Positions 31,801 to 40,846 of a DNA stretch of 64,000 bases are shown piece after piece. The notes beneath the pieces are model-generated. The model was not told where the DNA came from and made no database searches. It saw only the letters and a list, made by a program, of their open reading frames with translations. The number at the start of each line of letters is the position of its first letter. The stretch's first letter is position 1. A program made the translations under genes and the position numbers. Source of the stretch: Phycisphaeraceae bacterium (lineage in GTDB: Bacteria > Planctomycetota > Phycisphaerae > Phycisphaerales > Phycisphaeraceae); assembly GCA_029260655.1 (NCBI GenBank), contig JAJDCU010000021.1, positions 1 to 64,000 on the forward strand, read 5' to 3'.

Positions 31801-34200
31801 CAGCTCTGCCTGCGCGCTGCCTTGTTCCCACTCGAGCATGTCGTGGGCGACCAACCCCATGTTGGCCAGCTCCAGCGCGGTCAACGCTGTCCGCGCCGCC
31901 CCCCACGTCCCGGCGGCGGCTTCGGCCCCGGCGATCGGCGCGATGAGGTAAATCGACGGCAGTGCTACGATGACCGTGTACAGCCTCACCGCGCTGCCGT
32001 AGGTCTCATCCGCCTTCACCGCCATCGCCAATTCGCGGATACCCTCGACCGCTGCGCGTCCGGCCTTGTCGGGCACCCAACGCGGATAGAATGGCTCACC
32101 CTCGGCGGGCCTGGAAACACGGATCAGGTCATAGAGTAGATTCGCCGCGACTCGCTCGTAGCCAAGGCCCAACTCTTTAAGCAGCTCGGTCGGTTCAGAG
32201 GGGTCCATCCCCAGCAGTTGGACATACGCCTGCCCGGCCTTGTCGATGGCCTGGCCCTGTGCCGACGCCACCACGGAGAGGAGATACCCCTGATACGCCT
32301 GCTGTTTCGCTTCATCTGTTTCGCCGGCGAAGTTTTCAAGGGTGTACTTCACTAACGCTTCATCCAACGGCAACGACTCCGATCCGTCCGGGCTGCTTAC
32401 TTCATAAAGGAACAGGACGTGGTCGTCGGAATCGTCGGCGAGCCGGACCAACCCGTTGGCGAAGGCCTTGAGCCTCGATTGATACTGCTCGTGTTTTTCA
32501 CCGCCGGGCAGTTGGTCCGCAGTCAGCGAAGCGGTCGCGTTGTCCACGTAACCCTTGAGTTGCTTACTTAGCTCCTGATGCAACAGGATCAACGCGGCGT
32601 GGTCTTGCACCGTGATGTACGTGCTTCGGGTCGTGACCAGAAGCCACCGTTCGGCCTCGTACCGCTCCCGATCGGGGTAGCGTTTTCGGAACATCGTGGC
32701 CTGCTGAAGCGCAACCCTGTACCGCTCCCACGGCAGCCCGTCGATTTCAACTTCGCCCCAGATACGGTCGCCGTTTGGCCGCTGCGCATCGGCGGCGGTG
32801 GACTTGAGGACCGTCCCCCCCTTGACCCGTAGCGCCGCCTCTATCCCGGGATGCAGGCTGTCTGGGTCCTTCGGATCCCACAGCCGCTGGTCCGGCTTGT
32901 CCGGGTCGTCCTGGTTTAGCGGCAGGTCGTCTTCATCCAACAGCACAAACGGTTTGGAACGGAAAACAAACGGATCGGACGACAGCTTCTCAATCCTGTA
33001 GACGACCGGCTCGTTACTTTGCCCGGTGGTCTGGAAGTACCGATCGGTGTAGAACGGCCGGGAGGGGAACTCGACCTCCAGGTAATAAACCTCGCCGGGG
33101 TACATCTTGCCCGTTTGCTCGAACTGCCCGTCGCGGATCTTGCGCATGTACCGGATCGCCTTGGGCTCAAGCCCGGGGAAATCGAACTCCCAGGTGCCCT
33201 TCGCCCCGTTGAGCGTGAACGGCTTGCGCCCCGGTTGCATGTCGAACGCCAACGACACCTGGATCTGTAGCGCTTCGGGGTCGTCGGGGTCGGGTCGGAC
33301 AGCGCCCTGGCCGAGCCATTGGATGTTCTTGTCGTCGAAGATCACGCTGGTGACTTTCTCACCGGGATGCACAGGGAGTTCTTTCCCCTCGATCCGAAGC
33401 CAGACGGCCTTGGTCAGCGGTTCGCTGTGGTCCCGGGTGTCTCGGCCGTACTGAAGCACCCCGAACGGCTTCATCCACGCGATCGTGACCCGGTCGATCC
33501 TCGGGCCCTTGCGCGACCACACCTCGTCGTCTCGCATGACGTGGACTTGCTTATGCAGCGCACCGCGGTCGACGCGCTTGTCAAAGTTCACACCGCTTCG
33601 GAGCCCCTGGAACCCGCTGCGCCAGTCCTTCTCGACCTCCCATCGGCCGTCAAGGTAATCCGTCAACGGGCGCGCGGGATTAATCGGAAAGCGGATCGTG
33701 TGTGTGACCGAAGAAGGTTGTGTGCCGCCGACCTCGGCCTCGGCGTCGGCCGACCGCAGTTCCGCTTTCAAAGGCGTGCCCGGCGTAGCCTGAATGATCT
33801 GGACACCCGGGGGCGTATGGCCCGCCGGCTTGCCGTCCGGGGTGACCGCGCCGCTTGGCGAGATGCCAAACAGCTTGATCACCAGGTCGCGGCCTTCGAT
33901 CTTGACCGAGGTCCCGCCTAGTTCGTATTGCTTGCCGGTCCTCGGGTCGGTGACGACGTAGTAGTGAAGCCTCGGCTCTTGCTGACCCGGGTAAACGGTC
34001 ACGACGGCGTATCCTTCAACATCGCCCAGCAGCCGATCGTGGTAGGAGACGCTCCAGTTCCCATGCATCCAGGACAGATCGACGGGCTCTTCATCCTCCG
34101 CACGCACCGTCCCGGCGAACAAGCCCAGTAGCACAAAGACGGCCGGGAGTATGTGGATCAGCGTCCTATACAGGGCATGGCTTATCGGTGTGTATCGCAT
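28840..34200 (-). CDS. Giant exported multidomain protein with four repeats and a toxin-like C-terminus
   Basis: 1786 residues. Signal peptide about 1-34 (hydrophobic stretch ILPAVFVLLGLFAGTVRA). Residues 35-420 are beta-rich with two Trp-containing lipocalin-like halves (MHGNWSVSYHDR, LDGRWEVEKDW). Residues 500-730 are helical. A hydrophobic segment at about 745-800 (YTVIVALPSIYLIAPIAGAE) recalls the pre-toxin membrane region of polymorphic toxins. Four tandem ~90-residue repeats span 1142-1582. A Pro-rich linker leads to a C-terminal domain (about 1685-1786) with GHPTLTGG, SGELKW, WVINNLSGRYNVG and FEQSGLPV. That last pattern (GEL, INN.SGRY, late GLPV) resembles the SGHY-type C-terminal domains of polymorphic toxins. 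A small downstream gene could encode immunity. No secretion-system marker such as PAAR, VgrG or Rhs repeats is seen, so a structural or enzymatic surface role is the alternative. Confidence 0.75.
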   Translation of the reverse strand: MRYTPISHALYRTLIHILPAVFVLLGLFAGTVRAEDEEPVDLSWMHGNWSVSYHDRLLGDVEGYAVVTVYPGQQEPRLHYYVVTDPRTGKQYELGGTSVKIEGRDLVIKLFGISPSGAVTPDGKPAGHTPPGVQIIQATPGTPLKAELRSADAEAEVGGTQPSSVTHTIRFPINPARPLTDYLDGRWEVEKDWRSGFQGLRSGVNFDKRVDRGALHKQVHVMRDDEVWSRKGPRIDRVTIAWMKPFGVLQYGRDTRDHSEPLTKAVWLRIEGKELPVHPGEKVTSVIFDDKNIQWLGQGAVRPDPDDPEALQIQVSLAFDMQPGRKPFTLNGAKGTWEFDFPGLEPKAIRYMRKIRDGQFEQTGKMYPGEVYYLEVEFPSRPFYTDRYFQTTGQSNEPVVYRIEKLSSDPFVFRSKPFVLLDEDDLPLNQDDPDKPDQRLWDPKDPDSLHPGIEAALRVKGGTVLKSTAADAQRPNGDRIWGEVEIDGLPWERYRVALQQATMFRKRYPDRERYEAERWLLVTTRSTYITVQDHAALILLHQELSKQLKGYVDNATASLTADQLPGGEKHEQYQSRLKAFANGLVRLADDSDDHVLFLYEVSSPDGSESLPLDEALVKYTLENFAGETDEAKQQAYQGYLLSVVASAQGQAIDKAGQAYVQLLGMDPSEPTELLKELGLGYERVAANLLYDLIRVSRPAEGEPFYPRWVPDKAGRAAVEGIRELAMAVKADETYGSAVRLYTVIVALPSIYLIAPIAGAEAAAGTWGAARTALTALELANMGLVAHDMLEWEQGSAQAELARGHAVVSGTDAYRQMKAEADAALLSALMNGGIAVGTPFFMKAVEYGLRPSMEAMEEAVEIASRRGAQNLREGTRTSFEYLRGKAEYRAMKEGFDSLTDLERRALAAAYPDGFPPDVATRLGVGASTNTLPIRDTSVGLPVLSEQAERAALSTVDDFVIDVRHAAPEQSSNPVMRRWYEGLEGASTAGARAKQEALEAAEEMFLKLTPAEQGRAREAMEILDRLRRTNPKLANMDEGAAARMIALQAKAERGTAAGLFEAIDPEELAMRIAQWNRADITPAELAAAANISELNAQAALGRAKGWSGRLEGRPRGGSDTTLPLPANKQPARPVTDPTDVTHSTRTSQERIAAVLRGMDMEASQAHMAAAVPAAAGVTPRDAAAGVAMSQGISPAKVMESLGMTQDELRAALGRYHKRVRWEPNRVRRGELIDDYIKSETIETQIGGTGNTTLPPPTPRTNRAGYGGLDGPAPSRQAVKDEVVDALERMGIDRGTAESMRLDDVIDRVGMNPRAVAAGAARELGVEPGQVASALDASPKTLAAELDRYDEAMLPFMPAGRRARELAGYLGGGADDAPISRVFNARAERADQALRDLGVTRTQPELVWDGLEVEAAVVGTAMDDSISATQLMARRGLSPDQLRRHVDDYLHYGRGVTDPAKRAEIADQFIEGSYRPPDAAWRIPRSGTAAVANEDEIAQALQRMKVDPASARSRARSVKDIAANDAHAALAGAAMHSDVPPAELGRAFGLSDDQIAAKLDVYLRDAIHMKDPASRADYIANYYFGKHNGPKPSPDEVRSMIGRASPDTPALRPRSTTTASDPALRARPTVEPPRQPAVSQNLDERFGGLREPTFVKPFERVGSQADAPIIQNPKLVEVTPGRMPEVHPQAPYIWSVDEQGRLMLGVETPVSVVEGQPLRLGHPTLTGGRPSRISGELKWDRNRGRWVINNLSGRYNVGHADRGYEQMRNVADLFEQSGLPVNVEYYPIR
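29455..30777 (-). repeat. Four tandem ~90-residue repeats within the giant protein
   Basis: Units at about residues 1142-1233, 1272-1367, 1384-1470 and 1490-1582, joined by Pro/Gly-rich linkers. Shared pattern: xALxxMG(I/V), 15-20 variable residues, AAAxGAAxxxG(V/I)xPxxLxxxLGLSxDxLxxxLDxY, ~8 residues, then a basic turn and an I/L-rich end (IDDYI, LAGYL, IADQF, IANYY). The two middle helices look like a helix-turn-helix. A half unit occurs before the first (about 1090-1130, DITPAELAAAANIS). Confidence 0.7.
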
Positions 34201-34249
34201 CGTCCTGTTGCCTCGTTAGATGTTATGATCGTTGTCGTGTGCCGCCGTC

Positions 34250-35110
34250 TTACTGCGCCGTCGATTCGTCGCTGATTTCTTCGGGAGGCGGCGAGAGGTA
34301 TAGTTCACCGCTTCGGTATATCTTTGGGTCTTCGGCGGTCTGCCGGACCACGACTTGCTGCGTGTTGAGCGTCACCACCTCTTCCCCGACCTCTGGCGGC
34401 GTCTCATACCGGGCTTCGACGTAGAACGCTTCGTACAGAAGCACGAGATGTATCGGGACAAACCCCGAGTCCTCGGTCTTGCGCATGAACCGTATATCAC
34501 GGACCTCCACGGTCTCTTCGTGGCGCACCGTAACCATGATCGTGTCCGGGCCGGTCCATGTTTGTAAGGCGTCCATCGGCCCCACCACTTCGACGTCCAG
34601 CGAGCCGAGTTCCCTAAGCTGCTGGGCGTCCTCTTCGGAGAGGTCTTTGTGCCATTCATCAAGCAGCGACATCATGAAGTCGGCTTCTGCGCCCAGGTTC
34701 GGCGCTTGCTGGATGTCGTTGCCGATGTGGCGTTCGGACTGGCCCAGGATGAGGCTGACCCGCCAGGGGGCGTCCTTGTTGATTTGAACTTTGGCCGATA
34801 CCGACACGCGGAAGAAGGCGGTCAGCGGCGCCGCAACTTCGCCGGCGAAGATGCTGTTGATCACGCCGATCATCCCACCGCCGCGGTAAAACTCCGGCGG
34901 CTCCACGTCTTCGGTGTACACAAGCAGGACCGGCGTATCGCCAACGTCTATCGTATCCATGGGCACGGCCGGGCCCGGGAGGGTGTCATCGGCCGACGCG
35001 GCGGGCGGCCCCGGCATCCAGGCAACCGCGGTCGCCAGCACCAGTACGATCCCCGCAAATGCACGCTGACTCATCCGCGCCGAGGTGATCGACTCATTTA
35101 GATCTCGCAT
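34250..35110 (-). CDS. Exported protein of the secretory run, uncharacterised
   Basis: 286 residues from the ATG at 35110 (GGAG 7 nt upstream); an open frame to 35185 would overlap the previous gene. Signal peptide with a late hydrophobic core (FAGIVLVLATAVAWMPG, cleavage near ASADD). The mature part is mixed alpha/beta, with no cysteine and no recognised motif; the ends of strands (VEVRDIRFMRK, LYEAFYVEARYE) suggest a beta-sandwich. It is placed between the beta-helix protein and the giant protein, spaced 49 nt from the latter, so it is likely co-expressed with both. A chaperone or adaptor role for the giant protein is only a guess from order. Confidence 0.7.
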   Translation of the reverse strand: MRDLNESITSARMSQRAFAGIVLVLATAVAWMPGPPAASADDTLPGPAVPMDTIDVGDTPVLLVYTEDVEPPEFYRGGGMIGVINSIFAGEVAAPLTAFFRVSVSAKVQINKDAPWRVSLILGQSERHIGNDIQQAPNLGAEADFMMSLLDEWHKDLSEEDAQQLRELGSLDVEVVGPMDALQTWTGPDTIMVTVRHEETVEVRDIRFMRKTEDSGFVPIHLVLLYEAFYVEARYETPPEVGEEVVTLNTQQVVVRQTAEDPKIYRSGELYLSPPPEEISDESTAQ

Positions 35111-35175
35111 CGAGTGGCTCCAGATGGGTAAGGGGGCCTCTTGTCTGTCGAACTCAATAACCCGTAGTGGCTCGC

Positions 35176-38100
35176 TCACGGCCACGCCATGCGCAGCCTT
35201 CGGGCGCTCTCGCCGGAAAACAGACGGTACGTGAGTGTAAACGTCTGATCCATGAAACGCATATTAACATCAAGGTACCAGCCGGCGGGGTCGGATGTGG
35301 GCAACGTTGTATTGATAGCTAAGAACCCGCCGCCGTCCGGCTCGGTATCCGGGATCGGCACGGAGATCGTCTGTCCGAGTTTGCGCAGGTTGACGCTATC
35401 GATCAGCGCCCGCCCGCCGTCGATCATATATTGGTGATGCTCATAATGCTCCGGTGGTGAGACGTCGATAAATGACGTGGCTTGATACAGCGCCGCCTGC
35501 CGAAGCCGTAGCTTGATGTCTATCAGATTGCCGTCTCGTTCGTAGAGCATCTCCGCGACGCCGCTGATCCCGCCGTTGCTGCCGCCGTGGTGACGCAGCA
35601 CATAAGCCCGGCGTTGCAGGCCCACCGGGTAGTGGTCGTGGCGGTTGGTATAGGCCCGGGTGCTGATCTTGTGGGCGGCCATGAACAAGTCGTATGCGTA
35701 GGGCTTGTCGCCGCCACGGGCATCAACGCTTTGGGCGAGTTGCCCGTGGTCGACGTAGTCCAGTTGTCGCTCGAAGGACCGGATGCCCTTCGACCACCAG
35801 TCGATGTATCGATCGAGGAACCCGGTCTCGACGAACCAGGGCGTCTGCTCAAAGAGGTTGGGCATGTGCCCTCGCTCATCGAGCTGCGGCTCGAACGGTG
35901 TGACCCTGCCGAACTTGCCATAGAAACGGACCGCGGTCTGATTCGGCATGTAGAAGGAACAGAACAGGCTGCTGGTGTTAAGCGAGTTCTGGAACGGTCT
36001 GCCGCGGTAGTGGCCGGACCGGGTCCGTCTAGAGGCGCTGTGCGTTGCGACCGCGCGGAGCAGCCGGGTATACAGCGCGTCCGCTTCATCCTCGGGCCGA
36101 TCAAGAAACCCCAGGCCAAGCTCCAGTGAGCCGTTTCGATACAGCCCGCGGGCGTGTGGGATCAAAGCCTTGGCCGCCGACAAAGGGTCCCGGCACAGGT
36201 GCGAGAGATAAAACAAGTGGGTCGGTCCGAATTCAACCTCGGCGACGCGCCGCCAATCGTCCAGTGAGCCGTAAGCCAGCAGATACAGCGCCGGCGCGAT
36301 CGACGCCGAAGACGGTTCCGAGGCAGCATCGTCTGTTTGCGTTGTTATGACACGATCCAGCACCGCCCGCATCGCGTCGAGCGTGTCTTGCGCGGGTGAA
36401 TCAAGCAGCGTGAACGCCGGTACTATCGTGGAAGACAGGTCGTCGCTGTCCCGCAGGTGAGCCCGAAGCAGGTCGTCGCCGGCGGACAGGCCGTGACGGT
36501 GAATCTGTATCGCGGCGGCGAGGGCCCAGGTCTGATCCGGCTGGGTCGTAAGCCCCATGAGCGTGCCCGTCTCAAGAAGCCCCAGCCGGGCCTCGATCTC
36601 ACCGATCAGCCCCGCCCAACGGGTCTTCTCTCGCAGCGTCAATACACCCGGCCGATCTTCGGATTGACATGCGTCAAGGATCGTTTGCGTGTCCTGCGAT
36701 TGCCCCGCCACGGAAAGGATGCGCATCACATAGTCTTGCACAGCGCCGCGGTTAAGCGCGCTACCCGCCCCCGCTTCGCCGGCTTGAGACAACGCCGCCA
36801 ACGCCAGACGGCGCGCCTTGGCCAAGTCGTCCGGGGACGCGCCGGGACGCAACAAGGCGAAGCTGCTTAAGTTTTCACCGGGCCGACGAACCCACCCAAG
36901 CGCCCGGCGCATCTCGTCAGCCGGTCGCGCTGAAAACAAGAACCACCTCTTGGGCAGATCAGATCGCATGCGGATCGGGACCCACGCAGATCGCTCGGCG
37001 CTGGTGCGCACCTCGGACTTCTCACCCCGTTTAAGGGTGACGACCTCGCGATGGAACCGGTCCGATGACGCCACCAACCAGTACTTGCCCGGCGGGAGGT
37101 GGGCCCAGCCCTCGGGATCGACAACCTCCGCAACCGCGCGGGACCTGGCCAGTTGATACGGGTAAACCCCCTCGATCAGCAGACGATTCACCAGGTGAAG
37201 CTGCCTTGCATTGCGCGAGTTTTTCAGATCGGCCGGGGAGAGCGACGACACCCGCTCGAGCATCGCCAGGGTTTCATCATCGAGCTTGATCCCCGTGAAG
37301 CGATTCTCATCAAATAGTAGCGGGCCTTCTATCAGACGATTCAACTCAATCGCGATCACCCGGCGTACATCTTGACCCACCGGCCCGGATGGGTCTGCGT
37401 GATCGATCTGCGTACGTATTTCCTCGGATGCCGACTCCATCAGGTACGAGCCTAGCGCGGTCGATCGGCCTTGCAGGCTGTCGAGCAGGCCGCGCGCGTC
37501 TTTGAGGTCGCCCGCCCAGTAGGTGATCGACCCAACCGTCGGACTCGTCCCGTCGTAAGCCTCGAAGGGGGATGAGATCGACCGGTCAAGCGAGTCTTCA
37601 AACGCCAGCCGTGTCGACGCGAGCCCGTCCAATTCATCCTCGGCCTTGCCGACGGCGTCACGTAGCGACTCGATCGGCTCGTCCAACACCGACCGTGCGT
37701 CGATCTGCAGCGTGGCGAGCTGATTAAGGACGGCCGACGATGCTTGGTGAAGACGGGCCCCGCTGCGTGTAAGTAACAATATGGTGTCGCGCGATCCCCC
37801 GTCCAGCCTTGTCGGCTGACTTTCCCCGACAGAGATCGGGTCCAAAAGCCATTCGCCGTGCAACACCGTTTCGTTTTCGGAGGTGTTGAACAGGTTGAGA
37901 CTGGCATTGGGCCCGGCGAGCAGGTTCCCTGTCAGGTCGGCCCGTGCCCCATCCTGGATCGACACGGCGGCGGCGTTCCCCGAGAGGATTATGTTGGAAT
38001 CCATCGTGACGTGGGTCTCGCCGTCAACCACAAGGCCGTTGCCGGTGAGGGTAAAAACCGTGTTGGATGACAGGCGTGCCGATGCGCCCCCGTCTTGGGT

Positions 38101-39141
38101 CGGCCGGTGGATGAACACGCCGTTGTCCGTGGTGCTCACCAACCGGTTGTCCACGAGTTCCACCCCAGACGAGCCGCCGCCGGTCACGGAGATCCCCGCC
38201 GCCCCGCCGACAACCGTGTTCGTGCTGATCGACACGGCACCCCCGCCGTCAACCGCGATGCTTTGCCCATCGGCGGGTACACCGTTGATCAGGTTGCCGG
38301 TGACCGTGACCGGACCTTTCGCCTGGGCGACATGTACCGCGCTTCGGCAACCACGGAAGACGTTGTCTTTCACCACGACCGACTCCACCGATTGCGTAGC
38401 GATGGCGTCTTGTCCGCAATCGAGGAATTCGGACTGTTGGATATCGATCGTCATGGCCCCGGACACGGCGATCGCGTTCTGTATGATGTCGATGAATCGG
38501 CTGCCGTGCACGGACAAGCTCTCGGCCCCCTGCAGGTGCAGTGCGCTTTGCGAGCACCGCTGGAAAACGCAATCGGTAAGCTCAACGGCGGTGTCTTCCG
38601 CTGCGATGACCCCCGGCTGTTGAAGATCGGTGAATCGGCATCCGGTGAGCGACAGCGCGCCCGCCGATTTAGCGTAGCAGGCGTAACCCGTGGGCGATGC
38701 GAACGAGCAATTAGTCAGGTCCGCCCGTGCGGCGCTGACATACACGCCGACCTGGCCTTGGGCGCTAAACTTAAACTGTACATCGCGCAGCACCAGCTCG
38801 CCGCCATCAGCCACCTGGACGATCGCGCTGCGCGCTTTCGCCGGGCCCAGGACGGTCGTCCCGCCCTGAGGGTCACCCAGGATCGTGACGCGGCCCTGGC
38901 GGACGACGATCGGGCCGAGATATTCCCCCGCTAAAAGAACGATCGTGTCGCCGTCGCTGGCGTTTCGGGTGATTTGTGCGAGATCGGACCCCGGCGGTGG
39001 ACGTGTCGCATCGGGTGGCGCCGGCTGAGCATCAGTGAGATGGGCTCCGGCTGCCAAGAGCATCAAGACCGCCACAACCCACGCGCCGACCCGCGCCAAT
39101 TCATGGGTGCGCCGGGTTGCTCGCCAGGTGTGATCGGTCAC
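35176..39141 (-). CDS. Large exported right-handed beta-helix protein
   Basis: About 1321 residues from the GTG at 39141 (GAGGTG upstream); an ATG at 39219 overlapping the previous gene is possible but has poor spacing. Signal peptide around AWVVAVLMLLAAGAHLTDA. A NosD/pectate-lyase-like beta-helix of parallel PbH1 turns follows: repeated L-x-x-C-x-F and V-x-x-N-x-F steps (LTNCSFAS, LTDCVFQR, VKDNVFRG, VELVDNRLVS), about 14 turns up to residue ~410. The C-terminal ~850 residues are helical repeats (residues ~480-1080) and then a beta-rich end with YEHHQYMIDGG. Beta-helices bind polysaccharides or form long passenger domains. No autotransporter barrel is visible. It belongs to the six-gene run, downstream of the coiled-coil gene. 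Confidence 0.78.
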   Translation of the reverse strand: MTDHTWRATRRTHELARVGAWVVAVLMLLAAGAHLTDAQPAPPDATRPPPGSDLAQITRNASDGDTIVLLAGEYLGPIVVRQGRVTILGDPQGGTTVLGPAKARSAIVQVADGGELVLRDVQFKFSAQGQVGVYVSAARADLTNCSFASPTGYACYAKSAGALSLTGCRFTDLQQPGVIAAEDTAVELTDCVFQRCSQSALHLQGAESLSVHGSRFIDIIQNAIAVSGAMTIDIQQSEFLDCGQDAIATQSVESVVVKDNVFRGCRSAVHVAQAKGPVTVTGNLINGVPADGQSIAVDGGGAVSISTNTVVGGAAGISVTGGGSSGVELVDNRLVSTTDNGVFIHRPTQDGGASARLSSNTVFTLTGNGLVVDGETHVTMDSNIILSGNAAAVSIQDGARADLTGNLLAGPNASLNLFNTSENETVLHGEWLLDPISVGESQPTRLDGGSRDTILLLTRSGARLHQASSAVLNQLATLQIDARSVLDEPIESLRDAVGKAEDELDGLASTRLAFEDSLDRSISSPFEAYDGTSPTVGSITYWAGDLKDARGLLDSLQGRSTALGSYLMESASEEIRTQIDHADPSGPVGQDVRRVIAIELNRLIEGPLLFDENRFTGIKLDDETLAMLERVSSLSPADLKNSRNARQLHLVNRLLIEGVYPYQLARSRAVAEVVDPEGWAHLPPGKYWLVASSDRFHREVVTLKRGEKSEVRTSAERSAWVPIRMRSDLPKRWFLFSARPADEMRRALGWVRRPGENLSSFALLRPGASPDDLAKARRLALAALSQAGEAGAGSALNRGAVQDYVMRILSVAGQSQDTQTILDACQSEDRPGVLTLREKTRWAGLIGEIEARLGLLETGTLMGLTTQPDQTWALAAAIQIHRHGLSAGDDLLRAHLRDSDDLSSTIVPAFTLLDSPAQDTLDAMRAVLDRVITTQTDDAASEPSSASIAPALYLLAYGSLDDWRRVAEVEFGPTHLFYLSHLCRDPLSAAKALIPHARGLYRNGSLELGLGFLDRPEDEADALYTRLLRAVATHSASRRTRSGHYRGRPFQNSLNTSSLFCSFYMPNQTAVRFYGKFGRVTPFEPQLDERGHMPNLFEQTPWFVETGFLDRYIDWWSKGIRSFERQLDYVDHGQLAQSVDARGGDKPYAYDLFMAAHKISTRAYTNRHDHYPVGLQRRAYVLRHHGGSNGGISGVAEMLYERDGNLIDIKLRLRQAALYQATSFIDVSPPEHYEHHQYMIDGGRALIDSVNLRKLGQTISVPIPDTEPDGGGFLAINTTLPTSDPAGWYLDVNMRFMDQTFTLTYRLFSGESARRLRMAWP

Positions 39142-39202
39142 GGGCCCCACCTCATGGGTCAAGTCGACGTTTGAGCTGCTACAGCGACCTCGCCGGACAA
39201 CC

Positions 39203-40846
39203 CTACGGGCTCTGGGCATCCTCCGGCGCGGCTTCTCCGGCCGGCGGATCGACCGGGTCCGGCTCGATCTCGTTCAGGCGTTTCATCTCGTCGGCGACCT
39301 GACCGCGCAGAAATTCGATCCGTGGCTGGTATTTATCCGTCAGCTCGCCGATCCGTTTGGGCCTTGAGTCGAGAAGTTCTTTCGCCAGCTCGAAGAGTTT
39401 CTTACGGCGCAGCTCGATGGCCGACGGATCGGTCAGACGCAACCGAAGCCGGTCCGCGGACTCCAACTCGAATTGACGCATCCGAAGCCTGAGGGCGTCG
39501 CGTCGTTCGACGGACCGCTCCGCTTTATCGACTTTGGCCTCCAGCCGAGACAACTGCGCCCGAAGGTAACGCAGCTTGGCTTCGATCCGGTCCTTGTACC
39601 CGGGGGTCCCGGTCCATTCCGGATACTTCAGACCGTCTTCAACAAGCGCCGGTGACTCAGGAGGTTGGCCGTGGCCCGACAGGTCCATCTCACGCGCAAC
39701 TTTTTCAAGCGCCTTGCGCGCTTTATCGTACGCCCCGCCGAGCCCTTCGCCAATCACTTCGTCCTTACGCCCGGTTACTTCGCCGTTGCGCTCGCGCTCT
39801 AACGCCTCGGCTTCTTTCAGACGGCGGCGCTCCGCGGCCAGACGCTCCTGGTGGAGACGCCAGGCGATTGCCTTCTCCATGAAGCGTCGGTCTTCGGGGC
39901 TGAGCTTGTCGTCGGCTTCGGCGAGCTTATCGACGAGTTCTTCGGCCCGGCGCACGGCCTCATCCATCGGTCTGGACTGATTGGATCGGCGTTTGTTTCG
40001 ACGGCCATCGCTCAGGGCTTCGGATTCGGCAAGATCGGCAAGGTCACGGTCGAACGTGTCACCCAGCCGTGCCCAGTCGGCCTCGCTGATCCCCGAGGGC
40101 TTCTCCCCCTTGTTTATTTTCTCCGCCAGAGCGGCGATGTCGTCAGACATCTTTCTTGTCGGGGTCTTGGTCGGAGAATTGTTGGGCCCCGGCCCCTTGC
40201 CTCGATTGGGGTTTAACCCGGCGGCATCGAGCACGTCGTCACGCATGCCGCTTCCACGTGTCGGATCGACGTTTGCCGGCTCACGCGGCGGACGATTCAC
40301 AGGGGACGCGCCGTCTTTCAACGCGCCGTTCACCGCCTCATTCAGACCCTCCGAATCTGAGCCGTCGGCGACCGCTTCGGCCGCGGGACGCCAACGGTCG
40401 TTGAACCGCTGCCATCGCCGATCCGTTTCCGCCTTCGCCGCTCGGCGGGCACGGTCCAGATCGGCGGCCCTCGCCGCTCGGCGGGCACGAAGACGCTCCA
40501 TCTCCGCCCTCGCCCTGTCCCGTATCGAGACGGGCCTGACGTCCGAAGAATCAACCCCGCTGAGCCTTTCCACTTCCTCGCGCCGACCATCAAGGTCCAG
40601 GTCGAGCTCCGGCAGTGAACCGATATCGACATCGCGAAAGTCCGGAGCGTCGCTTCGGTGCGATCGACGCCACGCATCGAATTCTTCTGGGGTCATCTCG
40701 TCGAGCTGCGTGTTGGAGAGCACGCCGGTCATGCCCAGACGTTCCTTCCTGGGTTCGTCGTCTGCCAAACAAGGCGCGGTCAAAATCGTGGCCACGATCG
40801 CGGCGACCAGAGCCCGGCTCAAATGGTGGCGGGTGTGTCTCATCAT
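39203..40846 (-). CDS. Exported coiled-coil protein
   Basis: 547 residues with a signal peptide (RALVAAIVATILTAPCLA). The mature part is dominated by charged heptads: RARAEMERLRARRAARAADL near 110-145, ERLAAERRRLKEAEALERER near 330, and a long C-terminal coil (IEAKLRYLRAQLSRLEAKVD). A Pro/Asn/Gly-rich linker separates the coils. There is no catalytic motif. It overlaps the TPR gene by 4 nt and the next reading frame starts close by, so it is within the same transcript. A rod or scaffold in the envelope is likely; exact function unknown. Confidence 0.75.
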   Translation of the reverse strand: MMRHTRHHLSRALVAAIVATILTAPCLADDEPRKERLGMTGVLSNTQLDEMTPEEFDAWRRSHRSDAPDFRDVDIGSLPELDLDLDGRREEVERLSGVDSSDVRPVSIRDRARAEMERLRARRAARAADLDRARRAAKAETDRRWQRFNDRWRPAAEAVADGSDSEGLNEAVNGALKDGASPVNRPPREPANVDPTRGSGMRDDVLDAAGLNPNRGKGPGPNNSPTKTPTRKMSDDIAALAEKINKGEKPSGISEADWARLGDTFDRDLADLAESEALSDGRRNKRRSNQSRPMDEAVRRAEELVDKLAEADDKLSPEDRRFMEKAIAWRLHQERLAAERRRLKEAEALERERNGEVTGRKDEVIGEGLGGAYDKARKALEKVAREMDLSGHGQPPESPALVEDGLKYPEWTGTPGYKDRIEAKLRYLRAQLSRLEAKVDKAERSVERRDALRLRMRQFELESADRLRLRLTDPSAIELRRKKLFELAKELLDSRPKRIGELTDKYQPRIEFLRGQVADEMKRLNEIEPDPVDPPAGEAAPEDAQSP

